DNA of 64,000 bases from Nilaparvata lugens (taxonomy: Eukaryota > Arthropoda > Insecta > Hemiptera > Delphacidae), in NCBI RefSeq assembly GCF_014356525.2, contig NC_052510.1, positions 52,818,045 through 52,882,044 on the forward strand, written 5' to 3'. Positions within the stretch are counted from its first letter, which is position 1. The number at the start of each line of letters is the position of its first letter. Positions 34,914-45,240 of the stretch are shown here, piece after piece. The translations under genes were made by a program, and so were the position numbers. Under the pieces are notes generated by a model, which did no database searches, had not been told where the DNA came from, and saw only the letters and a list, made by a program, of their open reading frames with translations.

Positions 34914-35114
34914 CCTGTGAAGAGCATCCCTTCTTCTTAGCCTCGTCGGGCCAGGTGCAGATGCCAGTCTTCTCGTTGTAGACGAGGCCATCGGGGCACA
35001 CGATCTGGTTGAACTTGCCGTCCACACAGTAATAGAATTTGTCGCATACGTTCACCTCCTCATGTGCAAAGTATCCGTTTTGTCTTGGACAGTGGAGAGC
35101 TGGTTTGGGTTTCT
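34914..35114 (-). CDS. obst-B: obstructor-B (CPAP3-B) exon 3: second chitin-binding domain
   Basis: Exon of 201 bases with phase 1 at both ends: acceptor CTCCAACAG (ends 35115), donor GTCAGT (34913-34908). It is too short a block between stops to stand out as an open frame, but it translates cleanly to QKPKPALHCPRQNGYFAH, NVCDKFYYCVDGKFNQIVCP, LVYNEKTGICTWPDEAKKKG, CSSQ. Six cysteines in ChtBD2 spacing are visible (HCP, NVCD, YYC, IVCP, GICTW, KGC). TGICTWPDEAKKKGC is a strong obstructor-B domain-2 signature. It joins in frame to exon 2 (C plus AG gives Gln) and to exon 4 (G plus AA gives Glu) or to the acidic exon (G plus GT gives Gly). Confidence 0.92.
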
Positions 35115-35301
35115 CTGTTGGAGAGATAGAATAATAATTTGAATGAACTTGATGTTCACTATAAGGTTAGTTAGATACTAAGCTTACTTAAGGATACTTA
35201 AGGTTATAGTTAGATACTAAGAAAATTTTTTAAAGGATTATAAAACTGATAAAAATGATCAATCCTGGTAGAGTTCGAAGCCTCTTGTTTCAAACACAAA
35301 A

Positions 35302-35486
35302 GTTGAACTCACACTTACGCGACTCAAGTCGAGAAGAGACTCGACTCTAGTTGAGAGCATGTGTTTTCAAATGGTGACGTCGCGGAGACTAGAATCGACT
35401 GGTCTGAGTGTCACCATTTGGAAACACATGCTCTCGACTAGAGTTGAGTCTCTTCTCGAACTGAGTAGCATAACTGTGAGTTGAGC
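35302..35486. mobile_element. Hairpin element
   Basis: Arms of about 80 bases: GAGAAGAGACTCGACTCTAG and AGCATGTGTTTTCAAATGG pair with CCATTTGGAAACACATGCT and CTAGAGTTGAGTCTCTTCTC. The ends are GTTGAACTCAC and GTGAGTTGAGC. It is non-coding, in intron 2. Confidence 0.75.
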
Positions 35487-35491
35487 CTAAT

Positions 35492-35623
35492 ACCCGGTTG
35501 CACAAAAGCCTGTTAAATTGGAACCAATCGGAGATGGTCTTTCAGACGAGCATGCTTCTCTGATTAGTTCTCATGATATTTAATCATGATTAAAAATTGA
35601 ATAGACTTTTGTGCAACCGAGCC
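35492..35623. mobile_element. MITE, GGCCCGGTTGCACAAAA family, copy 2
   Basis: ACCCGGTTGCACAAAAGCC at the left and TTTTGTGCAACCGAGCC at the right, with GGAACCAATCGGAGATGG inside. A short, internally deleted copy. Confidence 0.75.
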
Positions 35624-35820
35624 ATATTGATTTGATAACTTACTATTCCGCGAATAATATTCACATGCAATCAATGTGGTTTTTGATGAATTACATCATG
35701 AGCTTTCCATCTACAGCTAAGAAATTCTAATCAAGGATCACATTGAAGGAAACGGAATCCCTTTACCTTGAGCTATAGTTTGGCTGCTGTAAAAAGAAAC
35801 ACAAGAACTAATAGTTGATG

Positions 35821-36050
35821 GTGATTCCAGTGTAATATTTTTCTTTTTATTCAGTTTTTCAACCGTCAAATTTAAAAATTCTTATTTTAATTAATATAAT
35901 ATTAATGGTGATTCGAGTGTAATATTTTTGCTTTTTATTCAGTTTTCCAACCGTCAAAATTGAAAATTCTCAGTTTAATTAATATAATATTAATGGTGTA
36001 TCGAGTGTAATATTTTCGCTTTTAATTCAGTTTTTCAACCGTCAAAGTTT
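35821..36050. repeat. 87-bp tandem repeat, about 2.6 copies
   Basis: GTGATTC-AGTGTAATATTTTT, then CAGTTTT-CAACCGTCAAA, recurs starting at 35821, 35908 and about 35996. It is intronic. Confidence 0.9.
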
Positions 36051-36976
36051 AAAATTATTTGTTTTTGAGTGAAAATGTACTTTGTTTTAAAAAGTGGAAT
36101 CATAACCCTATTTCGAACATTAAATTTGGGAGAGAAATAATGAATAAGAATCCTTAGTTTTTCCCTCCCGATCAGTGCTTCCTTGTAAAAATTATAAATA
36201 AAGAAACAGCCCTGTTCTTTCTGTTGCAATGTCTGAGGTATGAATGGGGGATCAAATGGAGTTTTTGGTCTCCAGTCCATGTGCTAAGCTTTAGAAGGAA
36301 TCGAAACAGAAAGCCAAACTCTTCGGTCATATCTCCAATGTCGCTTCTTACAGTGGTCCAACTCCAACTACAGTATAGAATCAGTAACATCAGGAATATT
36401 TCAATTCATGCTTCCTTGAATTCTGCACCGTTTAACTTGTGGACTACAAAGATAATCGATGTTGGATTTGAAAGTCGATTATGTGAAGATTTACTTGTGT
36501 AGGTTTACTTGTGAAATACTACTTTAATTTTATAGTTGTGTTGTGAGTGATGTAGACAGTAGTTCTCTTGGGTAGACAGTAGTTGTAAACAAGCAGCTGA
36601 AGAGGTGGCTGGTAAAGCCACGAAATCAGGTTCTGTGTATAATATAATATTTTATAATAATAAAAAGTGGTTGACAATAATTTCAATTTGTGTTTTCACT
36701 ACTTTTATTTGCACTAGCTGGATGATGCCCACATAGTATTCTTCTAGAGCATGGTTTGAGATAAGAGATAATGACATCATTTGAAATTCATGCGGTTGAC
36801 AATATTTAAACCCACGTCTGGGGCAATGTGCCGGCATGAGTCTTGCGAAGCTATAGGTGATAGTAGAATGTTATAACTGACTGGGACACCAATGTCCGCA
36901 AAATACTCGTATTATGAAGCAGTATGCAATGAGTAGTAAAATGATAACAATAGAATATTATTATGAATCAGATCAA

Positions 36977-37126
36977 GGCTCGGTTGCATAAAAGCCTTTT
37001 AAATTTTAACCGTGATTGAATTCCACGAGAACCAATCATAGAAGCCTTCTTTCCACAAATTTTCTCTGATTTCTCGTGGCGTTTAATCATTATTAAAATT
37101 CAAGAGGCATTTGTGCAACCAGACCT
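36977..37126. mobile_element. MITE, GGCCCGGTTGCACAAAA family, copy 3
   Basis: GGCTCGGTTGCATAAAAGCC and GCATTTGTGCAACCAGACC ends, with GAGAACCAATCATAGAAG inside. Confidence 0.75.
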
Positions 37127-37240
37127 AAGTGTGTTATGAGAATGGATCGCCCTTTTAGTATACTGGGGCTTTGCTGTACAAGAGACAAGAACAAGCTTTC
37201 TGATGGGATCAGCGCAAGCCTAAGTATAGTCATATAGGCG

Positions 37241-37530
37241 AGCCCCCTGTGGGTTGGGGGAGCTTTGAGTCGATCATCGTACTCATGAATGTGTTGAAAA
37301 CCAGAATTCACCCACAGTATCCATGCTTGTCGTAAGAGGCGACTAAAATGGACCTCAAGGCAACTCCAGAAGTTGCCTTGCCTTCAAACCCATGGGATCT
37401 GCCCCATCAGGGCAGTTTCGGAGGGGAAAAGAAAAACCCAAGAGACCAGAGATGGGTGAAACTCCAGGCACAAATGTGGGTCAAGAGGCTGAGTCGAGGG
37501 TGGCCGGGCGCCCTAGAGGCAACTAGGGCG
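37241..37530 (+). mobile_element. Fragment of the 28.2-kb retrotransposon 5' region
   Basis: CCCCCTGTGGGTTGGGGGAG, GTCGTAAGAGGCGACTAAAA and GAGATGGGTGAAACTCCAG recur in the same order as at 28246-28540, but only one unit is present. It ends about 120 bases from the exon 2 donor of obstructor-B. Confidence 0.7.
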
Positions 37531-37649
37531 TGAAACATGCAGCGCTTAGGGCCTGTACACATGACGACGTTTGTCTCTCGGTAAACGCTGCGTTTGTCGC
37601 TCGGTTGTCAAGCGCGCGTTTGACACATACATATAAACAATTGACATAC

Positions 37650-37961
37650 GCAATTCGGATCGCTGCGAGCAGTCAATGTTGAAGGGCAGGTCACACTTCT
37701 CGTGATTGATGCTGTAGTCGTTGAAGACCATTCCGTCAGGACAGAGCTTCTCGGTGATTGCGCCGTCGCGACACTCGTAGTACTTATCGCACTGGTAGCC
37801 GTCGGCGAAGTAGCCGTTCGGCTCGGGACATTCGTCGGTCAGATCACCCCCGGCTCCCCCGGACGACTCGGCCGATGACGACTGCGGAGGTGGTCGCTTG
37901 GCTGCCTCCCTCGACGACGACGGTCGTTTACCTGGAGTTCGTGACTGTGCTACCACTGCAC
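37650..37961 (-). CDS. obst-B: obstructor-B (CPAP3-B) exon 2: linker and first chitin-binding domain
   Basis: Exon of 312 bases, phase 1 at both ends: acceptor GAATTTCAG (ends 37962), donor GTATGT (37649-37644). It begins GAVVAQSRTPGKRP, the end of the signal peptide and start of the mature protein (likely cleavage near VVA/QS), followed by a Ser/Pro/Gly-rich basic linker of about 30 residues, then LTDECPEPNGYFADGYQCDK, YYECRDG, ITEKLCPDGMVFNDYS, EKCDLPFNIDC, SQRSEL. All six ChtBD2 cysteines are present. TDECPEPNG and DGMVFNDYS are characteristic of obstructor-B domain 1. Codon use is markedly GC-richer than the surrounding introns, as in the other chitin-binding exons. Confidence 0.93.
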
Positions 37962-38569
37962 CTGAAATTCAAATAGAAATTGAATAACTTGATTATCGTT
38001 GAAATCGATCAAAGAAAAGTACACAGTGGAGAATTCTTCTTTATTCCAAAAAAATAAACAATCAAATACATCAAAAAGCAAAAAGCAAATACAATATTGT
38101 TTCCTTATTTCTAATATGTGCTCCCTATAGGCTACCCTGTGTGGGGTCACTTGAATATATAAAATAAAATATTAATATACAAATTTGAATATTATATCAT
38201 GAAGAACATAATAATTGAATATGATATTATATTGCAATGAACATTGAGTAGAAGACTGAAATTTTAAAGAAAATATTGAAGAGTTTTATGAATATGTATA
38301 GGCCTATCATTCACTGGTGATTGGGCTGATCCTGTTGACCCTTTCCCAACCATGCATAAGATTTGTGAGAATTTCTCAAAAAAATTCTATAGATAAGTGA
38401 CAATTTTACCTTTTTTTATTCAGTTTTCATACATAAATTCCGATTTCTCATCAATATTTCCCACATAATAAGTTTTTGCCTGTTCAACCGAAGGCAGTGA
38501 GAATCTTACCCAGACTACCAATATTCTTGTGGACTTCAAAAAATATTTCCATAAGTTTCAAATGAGAGT

Positions 38570-39372
38570 TATAATAACTAATTTTCAGGATAGGCTAATG
38601 GAATCTTATACAGCTCAAAATACTCAGATTTGATCTGAATTGAACTTTTTTTGTTCTGATAAATATAATTTGCAGGACGAAGCAATGCAATCCGTATCCA
38701 GTATATCCTATTCTATTAAACGAGCAATTTCTGTTTATATTTTTATATGTTTAGATGTTTGTATTTTTGTTTGTATGTCACCGGATTTCGTAAACTGTTC
38801 TAACGATTCTTACGAAATTTGGAACATAGCAGGTTTATGATATAAAAATTCAATTGCTAAAGGTTTCATCCGTGGGAAAACTCGCTGAAGGACATTAGAA
38901 GGATTTATTCATCCTTGGAGAAACAGCTGATAATTTCGTCGTCTGTCGAAAATGGAAGTGAGTGAGCGAGTGCATGTGTGTGGGCCTGAGACAAAATTAT
39001 AACTCAGCTGTTAAACTTTTGTAATCATTCGATCAGGTTCTTAGTGCCGGTCGCACAAAAGCCGGTTAAATGTTAATCCTGATTAATTCCAGTAGAACAA
39101 ATCAGAGAAGCCATCTTTTTTTAATGGTCTTCTCTGATTTGGTTCACGAGAAATTAATCACGATTAAAATTTAACCGGCTATTGTGCAACCGGGCCTTTG
39201 TGAGAGAAATTTTTGCATTTCCCTGGGAATTAATCTCAACGCACTGTGATTAGAATGATAGAACATTTCTGTATGAACTGTAATTATATTATAATTTCTT
39301 CCTAATAAATTGTTCATGCTTTTGTAAACACCAGATCGAAGCTCGGTACCCCGATATTAAGTTTAAAATGAG
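38570..39372. repeat. Left copy of repeats flanking the reverse-transcriptase relic
   Basis: Block A (38570-38700, TAACTAATTTTCAGGATAG to AATGCAATCC) and block B (38952-39372, GTCGAAAATGGAAGTGAGTG to TTTAAAATGAGA) recur on the far side of the retrotransposon as B' (40494-40922) and A' (40927-41060). Block B contains a copy of the GGCCCGGTTGCACAAAA MITE (39044-39196). Between A and B is one arm of the TCCTATTATATTAAGCGAGC family. Confidence 0.8.
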
Positions 39373-39384
39373 ACTTCGTCGTCT

Positions 39385-40470
39385 CGTCGTCGTCTTCTTA
39401 CAGGGGTAGGCATTAATACCTGTTCCGCCTTCAAACATTCTCCACCTTTTTCTTGGTCTGCCAATACTTCTCCTCCCTTCTGGCTTGTAAGCAATGGCAG
39501 CTTTCGGGATTCTTCCGTTTCCCATTCTCTCAACGTGTTCTTTCCACTGTTGTCGATTCCCGTCAACTTGTTGAGGTATGGAGATTACATTGAGCTCTCT
39601 ACGGATATCGATACTATAAAGCCTGTCCTCTCTGGTGCATCCCTTCACTGACCTTAAAAATCTCATTTCGGCCGCCTGTAACCTGCTCCACTCCCTTCTC
39701 TTTGGTACCCAGGTTTCAGAGCCATACAAAAGTGTAGGGACGGCCATTACTTTATAAAATTTGAGTTTCGTCTCTTTTCGGGCTTTATTTTTGAGAGTTC
39801 TGTTAATAGTTCCGCATATGTACTGGAATTTGTTAATTTTTGCATTCAAGTCGTGGTCTTCCTCGTATGTAATATCACATCCCAAATATTTGAAATGTGA
39901 TACCTGTTCCAGTATTCTGTTGTTGAGAACTATTTTAGAACGTATTGGAGACTTTCCCAGAAACGCCATCACTTTGTTTTGTGCAAGGAAATCTTCATGT
40001 TATATTCTGAGCTCAGGAGATGGAGTTGATATATTGCTCTTTGCAGATTGTCCTCTGATTCCTGCAATATTACTTGATCATCTGCAAACCATAATGAATT
40101 GACAGCAATATTGTGTGTTAGTTGTATACCTGGGTGAATTTGTTGCTTCCACTTCCTACAAAGGTCGTCCGCATAAATATTGAAGAGAGTTGGTGAGAGA
40201 GGACAACCCTGTCTCAAACCAACATTGATAACAATTTCTTCTGACTGGGAGCCTGAGCAGTCTAGGATTATTTTTGTCTCACTGTACAAACTCTTGATGA
40301 CTTCGACTAAATGAATTGGGAAACCTCGTTTGATCAACTTATCTAACAATAAGTTCAAATGCAGCAAGGTGGCGGCCCCACCATTGAACTTAACCTGCGC
40401 AGCGCTCGTAACGCGGCCAGGGATCTTTCACTTACTGGTAAACTTCAAACAGCCTCGGATGGGACCGGAA
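39385..40470 (-). pseudogene. Non-LTR retrotransposon reverse transcriptase, truncated
   Basis: The minus-strand reading frame 40367-39969 has reverse-transcriptase motifs GLRQGCPLSPTLFNIYADDL and the catalytic FADD box (WFADDQVIL). A one-base frameshift near 39972 moves the frame; the continuation has FKYLGCDI, PTLLYGSETW, AEMRFLRSVKGCTREDR, DIRREL, GRPRKRW, the usual C-terminus of insect endonuclease/reverse-transcriptase retrotransposons. The element ends CCTGTAAGAAGACGACGACG, like the relics at 11.9 and 13.7 kb. The endonuclease and N-terminal reverse-transcriptase parts are missing (5' truncation). It is not functional. Confidence 0.88.
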
Positions 40471-40493
40471 CAACGGATAATAAAAATGGACTG

Positions 40494-41060
40494 CCGAAAA
40501 TGGAAGTGAGTGAGCGAGTGCATGTGTGTGGGCCTGAGACAAAATTATAACTCAGCTGTTGAACTTTTGTAATCATTCGATCGCACAAAAGCGAGTGCCG
40601 GTCGCACAAAAGCCGGTTAAATGTTAATCCTGATTAATTCCAGTAGAACAAATCAGAGAAGCCATCTTTTTTAATGGTCTTCTCTGATTTGGTTCACGAG
40701 AAATTAATCACGATTAAAATTTAACCGGCTATTGTGCAACCGGGCCTTTGTGAGAGAAATTTTTGCATTTCCCTGGGAATTAATCTCAACGCACTGTGAT
40801 TAGAATGATAGAAAATTTCTGTATGAATGTTAATTATATTTTATAATTTCTTCCTAATAAATTGTTCATGCTTTTGTAAACACCAGAGCGAAGCTCGGTC
40901 CCCCGATATTAAGTTTAAAATGAGATTTAATAACTAATTTTCAGGATAGAATAATTGACTTTGATACAGCTCGAAATACTCAGATTTAATCTGAATTGGA
41001 CCTTCCTTGTTCTGATAAATATAATTTGCAGGACGAAGCAATGCAATCCATATCCATTTT
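40494..41060. repeat. Right copy of repeats flanking the reverse-transcriptase relic
   Basis: B' (40494-40922) is nearly identical to 38952-39372, including a MITE copy at about 40595-40746 with a short duplication GATCGCACAAAAGCGA. A' (40927-41060) follows directly, without the middle segment seen on the left. Confidence 0.8.
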
Positions 41061-41382
41061 AAGATTTTAATTTTGTAGCAGACGTAAAAAGGGAAAAGTA
41101 TCTATTGATCGTTAACATGTATTGTTTTTCTATCTTTCTAACAAAACTAGGGTGATATATTTTTACGGAAATAAAGAGTATTATTTCTTTATTTCTTTAT
41201 TATTTTATCCAGCTTACTCGTGATAAAAATGGTTGGAAATCATTCATCGGACACTATAGTCACGAACTTAGGTCACAGTCACGTACCGAGATTCTATTAA
41301 AGGAATATGAATTGATCATGCACCAATTTATTGCTCAAACCGCGCCACTCCTGTACAGTGAATGGAGTGATTTTATTTTTGA

Positions 41383-41721
41383 ATGAATAAAGTCAGCCGA
41401 GCATGTCGTACGGGGAATTATTTGCCGCGATCAGAATACCGAATCATTGGCTCAGAAACGCGAGTCGTGGGCGGACGGCTGAGACGTGCGACTCAGGAAG
41501 CATGCCTTGTTGAGCGCTGGTTTAGACGAGCGCTTGAAGAGGCATGTCGTGTTGATCTGCGATTAGCGGTTCGAATTCCTGAGAAGCGATTTGACACGCT
41601 TCCAAGACGGGTAACAAGCGGTCACATTGTTTATATCGTTTCACATCGGGATCGTACTCGTATTGTTTTTATTTTCCTTTCACTGATTTCATTTTCCCAA
41701 TTCATGCCAATCTTTACTTGA
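41383..41721 (+). other. Unclassified GC-richer open frame (112 codons)
   Basis: An open frame rich in Arg and Glu (RRATQEACLVERWFRRALEE is a sample), in a patch with more CpG than its surroundings (41390-41630), ending in a hydrophobic stretch from AT-rich DNA. It could be a relic of a transposon or an unrecognised exon. I see no family, no splice evidence and no repeat partner in the window. Confidence 0.25.
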
Positions 41722-41860
41722 TCAAACCATTGGCTACCATGTAGCCTATCAAGTATCATGACTATGCTCTAGCCTTTCTAGCATATCAAGACCATGCTCT
41801 ATAGCTCTATATAGGGAATATTATGCAATTATTTATTGATTTATTCTCTTGTTTATGAAA

Positions 41861-42182
41861 CTATATTGAGGTCCACGTTATAATAGCAATAGAGAAAGAT
41901 AGGAGAAAAAAGTTGCCGATCCTCTGTCTTGTCAATGCCTTCTATAGACGGTAGCTGATACATATTTATTGATGTAATATTAATTGTTCATTCTCGTTTA
42001 AAATAACCGATTATATTTTTTTTATCAAAAAATTATATTTTAAAATAATTTCATAATGAATTTTCTTAATTATTATTAAGATAGAATATTTTGTTAATTA
42101 ATCATTAATTCTACATTGTTAGAAGACGATCTGGCAATAGAGCTAAGCGAGAGTTGTCATTATAACTTGGACCTCACTATAT
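41861..42182. mobile_element. MITE, CTATAGTGAGGTCC family, copy 4
   Basis: CTATATTGAGGTCCACGTTA at the left and TATAACTTGGACCTCACTAT at the right. The interior resembles copy 1 closely (GTAATATTAATTGTTCATTC; AGAAGACGATCTGGCAA). Confidence 0.85.
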
Positions 42183-42318
42183 ACGAGGAATCATCTCGGC
42201 AAAAATTTCTCGTAAATTGAATGCTGAATGTCTTCTTATCATAAATAGGAGAGAATAAATCTTTATACGTAGAGTTATAGCTCGCGGGAATATATAATTT
42301 TATTGATTGGCATCGATC

Positions 42319-43081
42319 CAGTGGCGGTTCTAGACATAAAAAACTGGGTAGGCAAAACTTATCATACTGTAGGTCTATTCATAGACCTAGGGTAGGGCTA
42401 CTTAAGTAATTCATGTAAAAAAGACGTCAAAGCATATAGGTATTAAATGAAGATGTTTTAATAAATATAAAAATTGTTAATACTCATATTTAATTGTTCA
42501 ATTCGACACTATTTTGCTAATATAGGCCAACCATAATTTTGCTGTTTTAATCATTCTTTCAAATAATATTTCAATTTGATGGGCTATTTATTTGGAATAT
42601 CGAAGGAAATTTCTGAAATAAATACATGAAATCAACGGTTTATTACACTTTAACATTATTTAGAACATAGAGTAATACATTTTATATTTACAACTGTAGT
42701 CTTCTTTGCCCAACATTGCTGAACGCCTCTAAGATTTTTTCAGGGTTCTTAATCAGCCTTTCACTTTCATCTCGTTCAATAGAAAGATTAGTTAGACGTT
42801 GTGTTGTCATTGTAGACCTGAGGTATGTTTTCCCCGTTCTAAGCATAGAAAGCCCTGCGTTCACGCACTGCAAATGTGGCATAGTAATAGAATACTGTAG
42901 AATAAAAACAATTTTCTGTTGAATCATCTAAAATATAACTCATGACTATAAACATTTAAATATACTTCCAAAATTTATTTTTTTATTTAACATTTTTAGG
43001 TTTACATGAAAAATTTAAAAAAAATCTCATAAAAACTGGGTAGGCGGCCGCCTACCCAGCCTAGGCCTAGAACCGCCACTG
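42319..43081 (-). mobile_element. hAT transposon relic with exact 8-bp target duplication
   Basis: The element begins CAGTGGCGGTTCTAG and ends CTAGAACCGCCACTG, and is bracketed by the 8-bp direct repeat CATCGATC (42311-42318 and 43082-43089). An 8-bp duplication and CAGTGGCGG ends are diagnostic of the hAT superfamily. On the minus strand 42927-42688 codes a piece of the C-terminal hAT dimerisation region (LSMLRTGKTYLRSTMTTQRL, then TNLSIER), so this is an internally deleted former autonomous element rather than a pure MITE. Most of the transposase is gone. Confidence 0.92.
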
Positions 43082-43089
43082 CATCGATC

Positions 43090-44660
43090 TATGAACCATT
43101 ATCATTTATCGATTTATATCATCTTATAATTATCATAGTCACCTATAACCCAAATGGTCAGGATATTCTACTACAAAAATTGCCACATCACAGACTCAGT
43201 TTCCGTTAGCTTACAAATAACAAGAATAATCATATCAACTCCATGTGTGGGATTGATGAATGAAGAAGCTCAGATCTTTCAAAAATTTGTTCATAAAATT
43301 TTGTCAATCCTCAGATTCCTCAGTCAAGTAGACGGAAGTAAGTATACCATCCATGTCATTGACTACGAGAATTCGTTCAAATCGATAACCAAAACATGAA
43401 TCACCAATGAAACAACAATCTATTTTGATGTTTATGCAGAATGTTATTGACGGTAGACATTGATGAGACTTGATTGTAATCGAAATTCGATTGCGAACCG
43501 ACACGAGGAGATAGATGAGTGATGAGAGGTCGCCTACAAAATGACAAAATTAATTAATTCGGCTCGCTTCATTAGAAAACTGTCGCTGAAGCCATCGCTG
43601 CACGCACGCCACTCTTCTGAGTGATTGACACGAAAATGCTCTCAACCAAAACAACCAGAGAAGGAGCCTTGACGAACCTATCAAATGCTCGTAGGAGCCT
43701 ATCAAATGTTCGCTATTGGAATGCTCAATGGAAAGGATTTTCCAATCATGGGTTGTTTGCATTTTTGCAGTGGATGAGCAACATAACATTATATTCAATT
43801 ATCAACAGATGTAAATATGTGAGGATGATTCTGATGCACATCTTGAATTATAAATACAGTGTATCATTATTCAATTAATAAAATTATCCAAAAGTAAGTG
43901 GTGAGTTTTCAATGAGGTATTTAGTAAAACTTAGCTGAAAATGAGGTATTTAGTGTAACTTAGCTCAAAATTTCCTCATTCATTAGAATTTTGGACTTGT
44001 AGAAATTTGTAATTTGTTCGATCTTGATCGTTCTACATTTATAATTAGAATATCTAACGTCTATCAAAAATATGCTTGTTTACTCTTACCGAAGTGAGAA
44101 TCTTTTCTACTGTTGTATTAATTAGGAAAAGAAACGTTTCGAGCTTAAGTCTGCTATTGTTTAGTGTTTAAAGAAGTTTTATCATTTCACATGATGGAAT
44201 AAAGTTTGTCTCATTGCTCAATTATTGTTTATCCTGTTGACTTCTGATAGATTTCAAATGAATCCATGATTCACCCTTGGTCAGTAACAAAAAGAGCACA
44301 TTGGAACCAAATAATGTCATGCACGATGCACATTCATAGAGTGATTGAATGAATTCGCTCACTAAGGTCACCGTCTGAAGAAAGAAACTGTTTGATTTGG
44401 GAAGGTTTGCCAAAATAGTTCTCGATCCAAGCTTGTTCAAGAGCTGTAGTTTGCTCTACTGCTGCCTGCAGTAATTAGCGACCTATTTCTGGTCCAGCGA
44501 CCAACTTTCAAGCTCCAACACAAGACTTATACACACACACACACAAACAAAACAACAGTGCGAGTGATAAGTAAGTATTTTCACGCTAATGAGCTCTTCT
44601 GATTCGAAAAGTGGCGATGAATTCTGTCATTCTACAATCGAACATAAGAATGTTAACAAT
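43090..44660 (-). other. Intron 1 stretch without recognised features
   Basis: Short open frames on both strands (for example 43550-43798 minus, 43621-43878 plus) overlap each other and have no family resemblance. A small duplication of GAGGTATTTAGT is seen near 43914-43945. Confidence 0.5.
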
Positions 44661-44663
44661 GAA

Positions 44664-44667
<4 letters not shown>

Positions 44668-44732
<65 letters not shown>
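44668..44732. repeat. (ATT)n microsatellite
   Basis: About 65 bases of ATT/TTA trinucleotide with one interruption near 44704. Confidence 0.98.
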
Positions 44733-44735
<3 letters not shown>

Positions 44736-45104
44736 ATTTAGGATGTTGCCAGCAGGGGTTTGAGACTTATTTTTTTGGTTATATGGTTGATAATGGCGTG
44801 TAGTTTGTCATGGAACAACAGGTTTGTTTGAGTGGTTGGTTTTTCAAAATGATATCTATAATGAGAGTATTAAAATCGTCAAAGACTGTATTCTTCCCAA
44901 TAGCTCAAACGTTCCCTATCCTGCTATCATCTCAAATTATCACAATATTAAAATCTTGACTGTCAGCTAAGTCGTATTTTGAAGAAGTTCACCTCTCAGA
45001 ACTACACCTCAGATACCACCGATTCAATTTAACAGATTTATTTTGTTTATTTTTTAGTCTTTTTTTATACATAATAGTTTACTGTAGTTCTCTCCTGACT
45101 TATC

Positions 45105-45240
45105 GAACTCAGCTATTAGGAGCTATTAGATCCTTACTCATATCGAACTTAGCTTGTAGGAGCTATTAGATTAGGAGATTAGGAGCTATTAGATTAGCTA
45201 TTAGCTTTAGGAGCTATTAGATCCTTACTCATATCATTAT
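45105..45240. repeat. Short tandem repeat AGGAGCTATTAGAT
   Basis: GGAGCTATTAGAT recurs four times with spacers including CCTTACTCATATC and AGCTATTAGC; an irregular minisatellite. Confidence 0.8.

Noticed and set aside
39761..40102. Plus-strand 113-codon frame
   Set aside because: Antisense shadow of the reverse-transcriptase relic.
41540..41600. tRNA-like box B (GGTTCGAATTCC) near 41572
   Set aside because: No matching A box at proper distance and no cloverleaf can be drawn around it.
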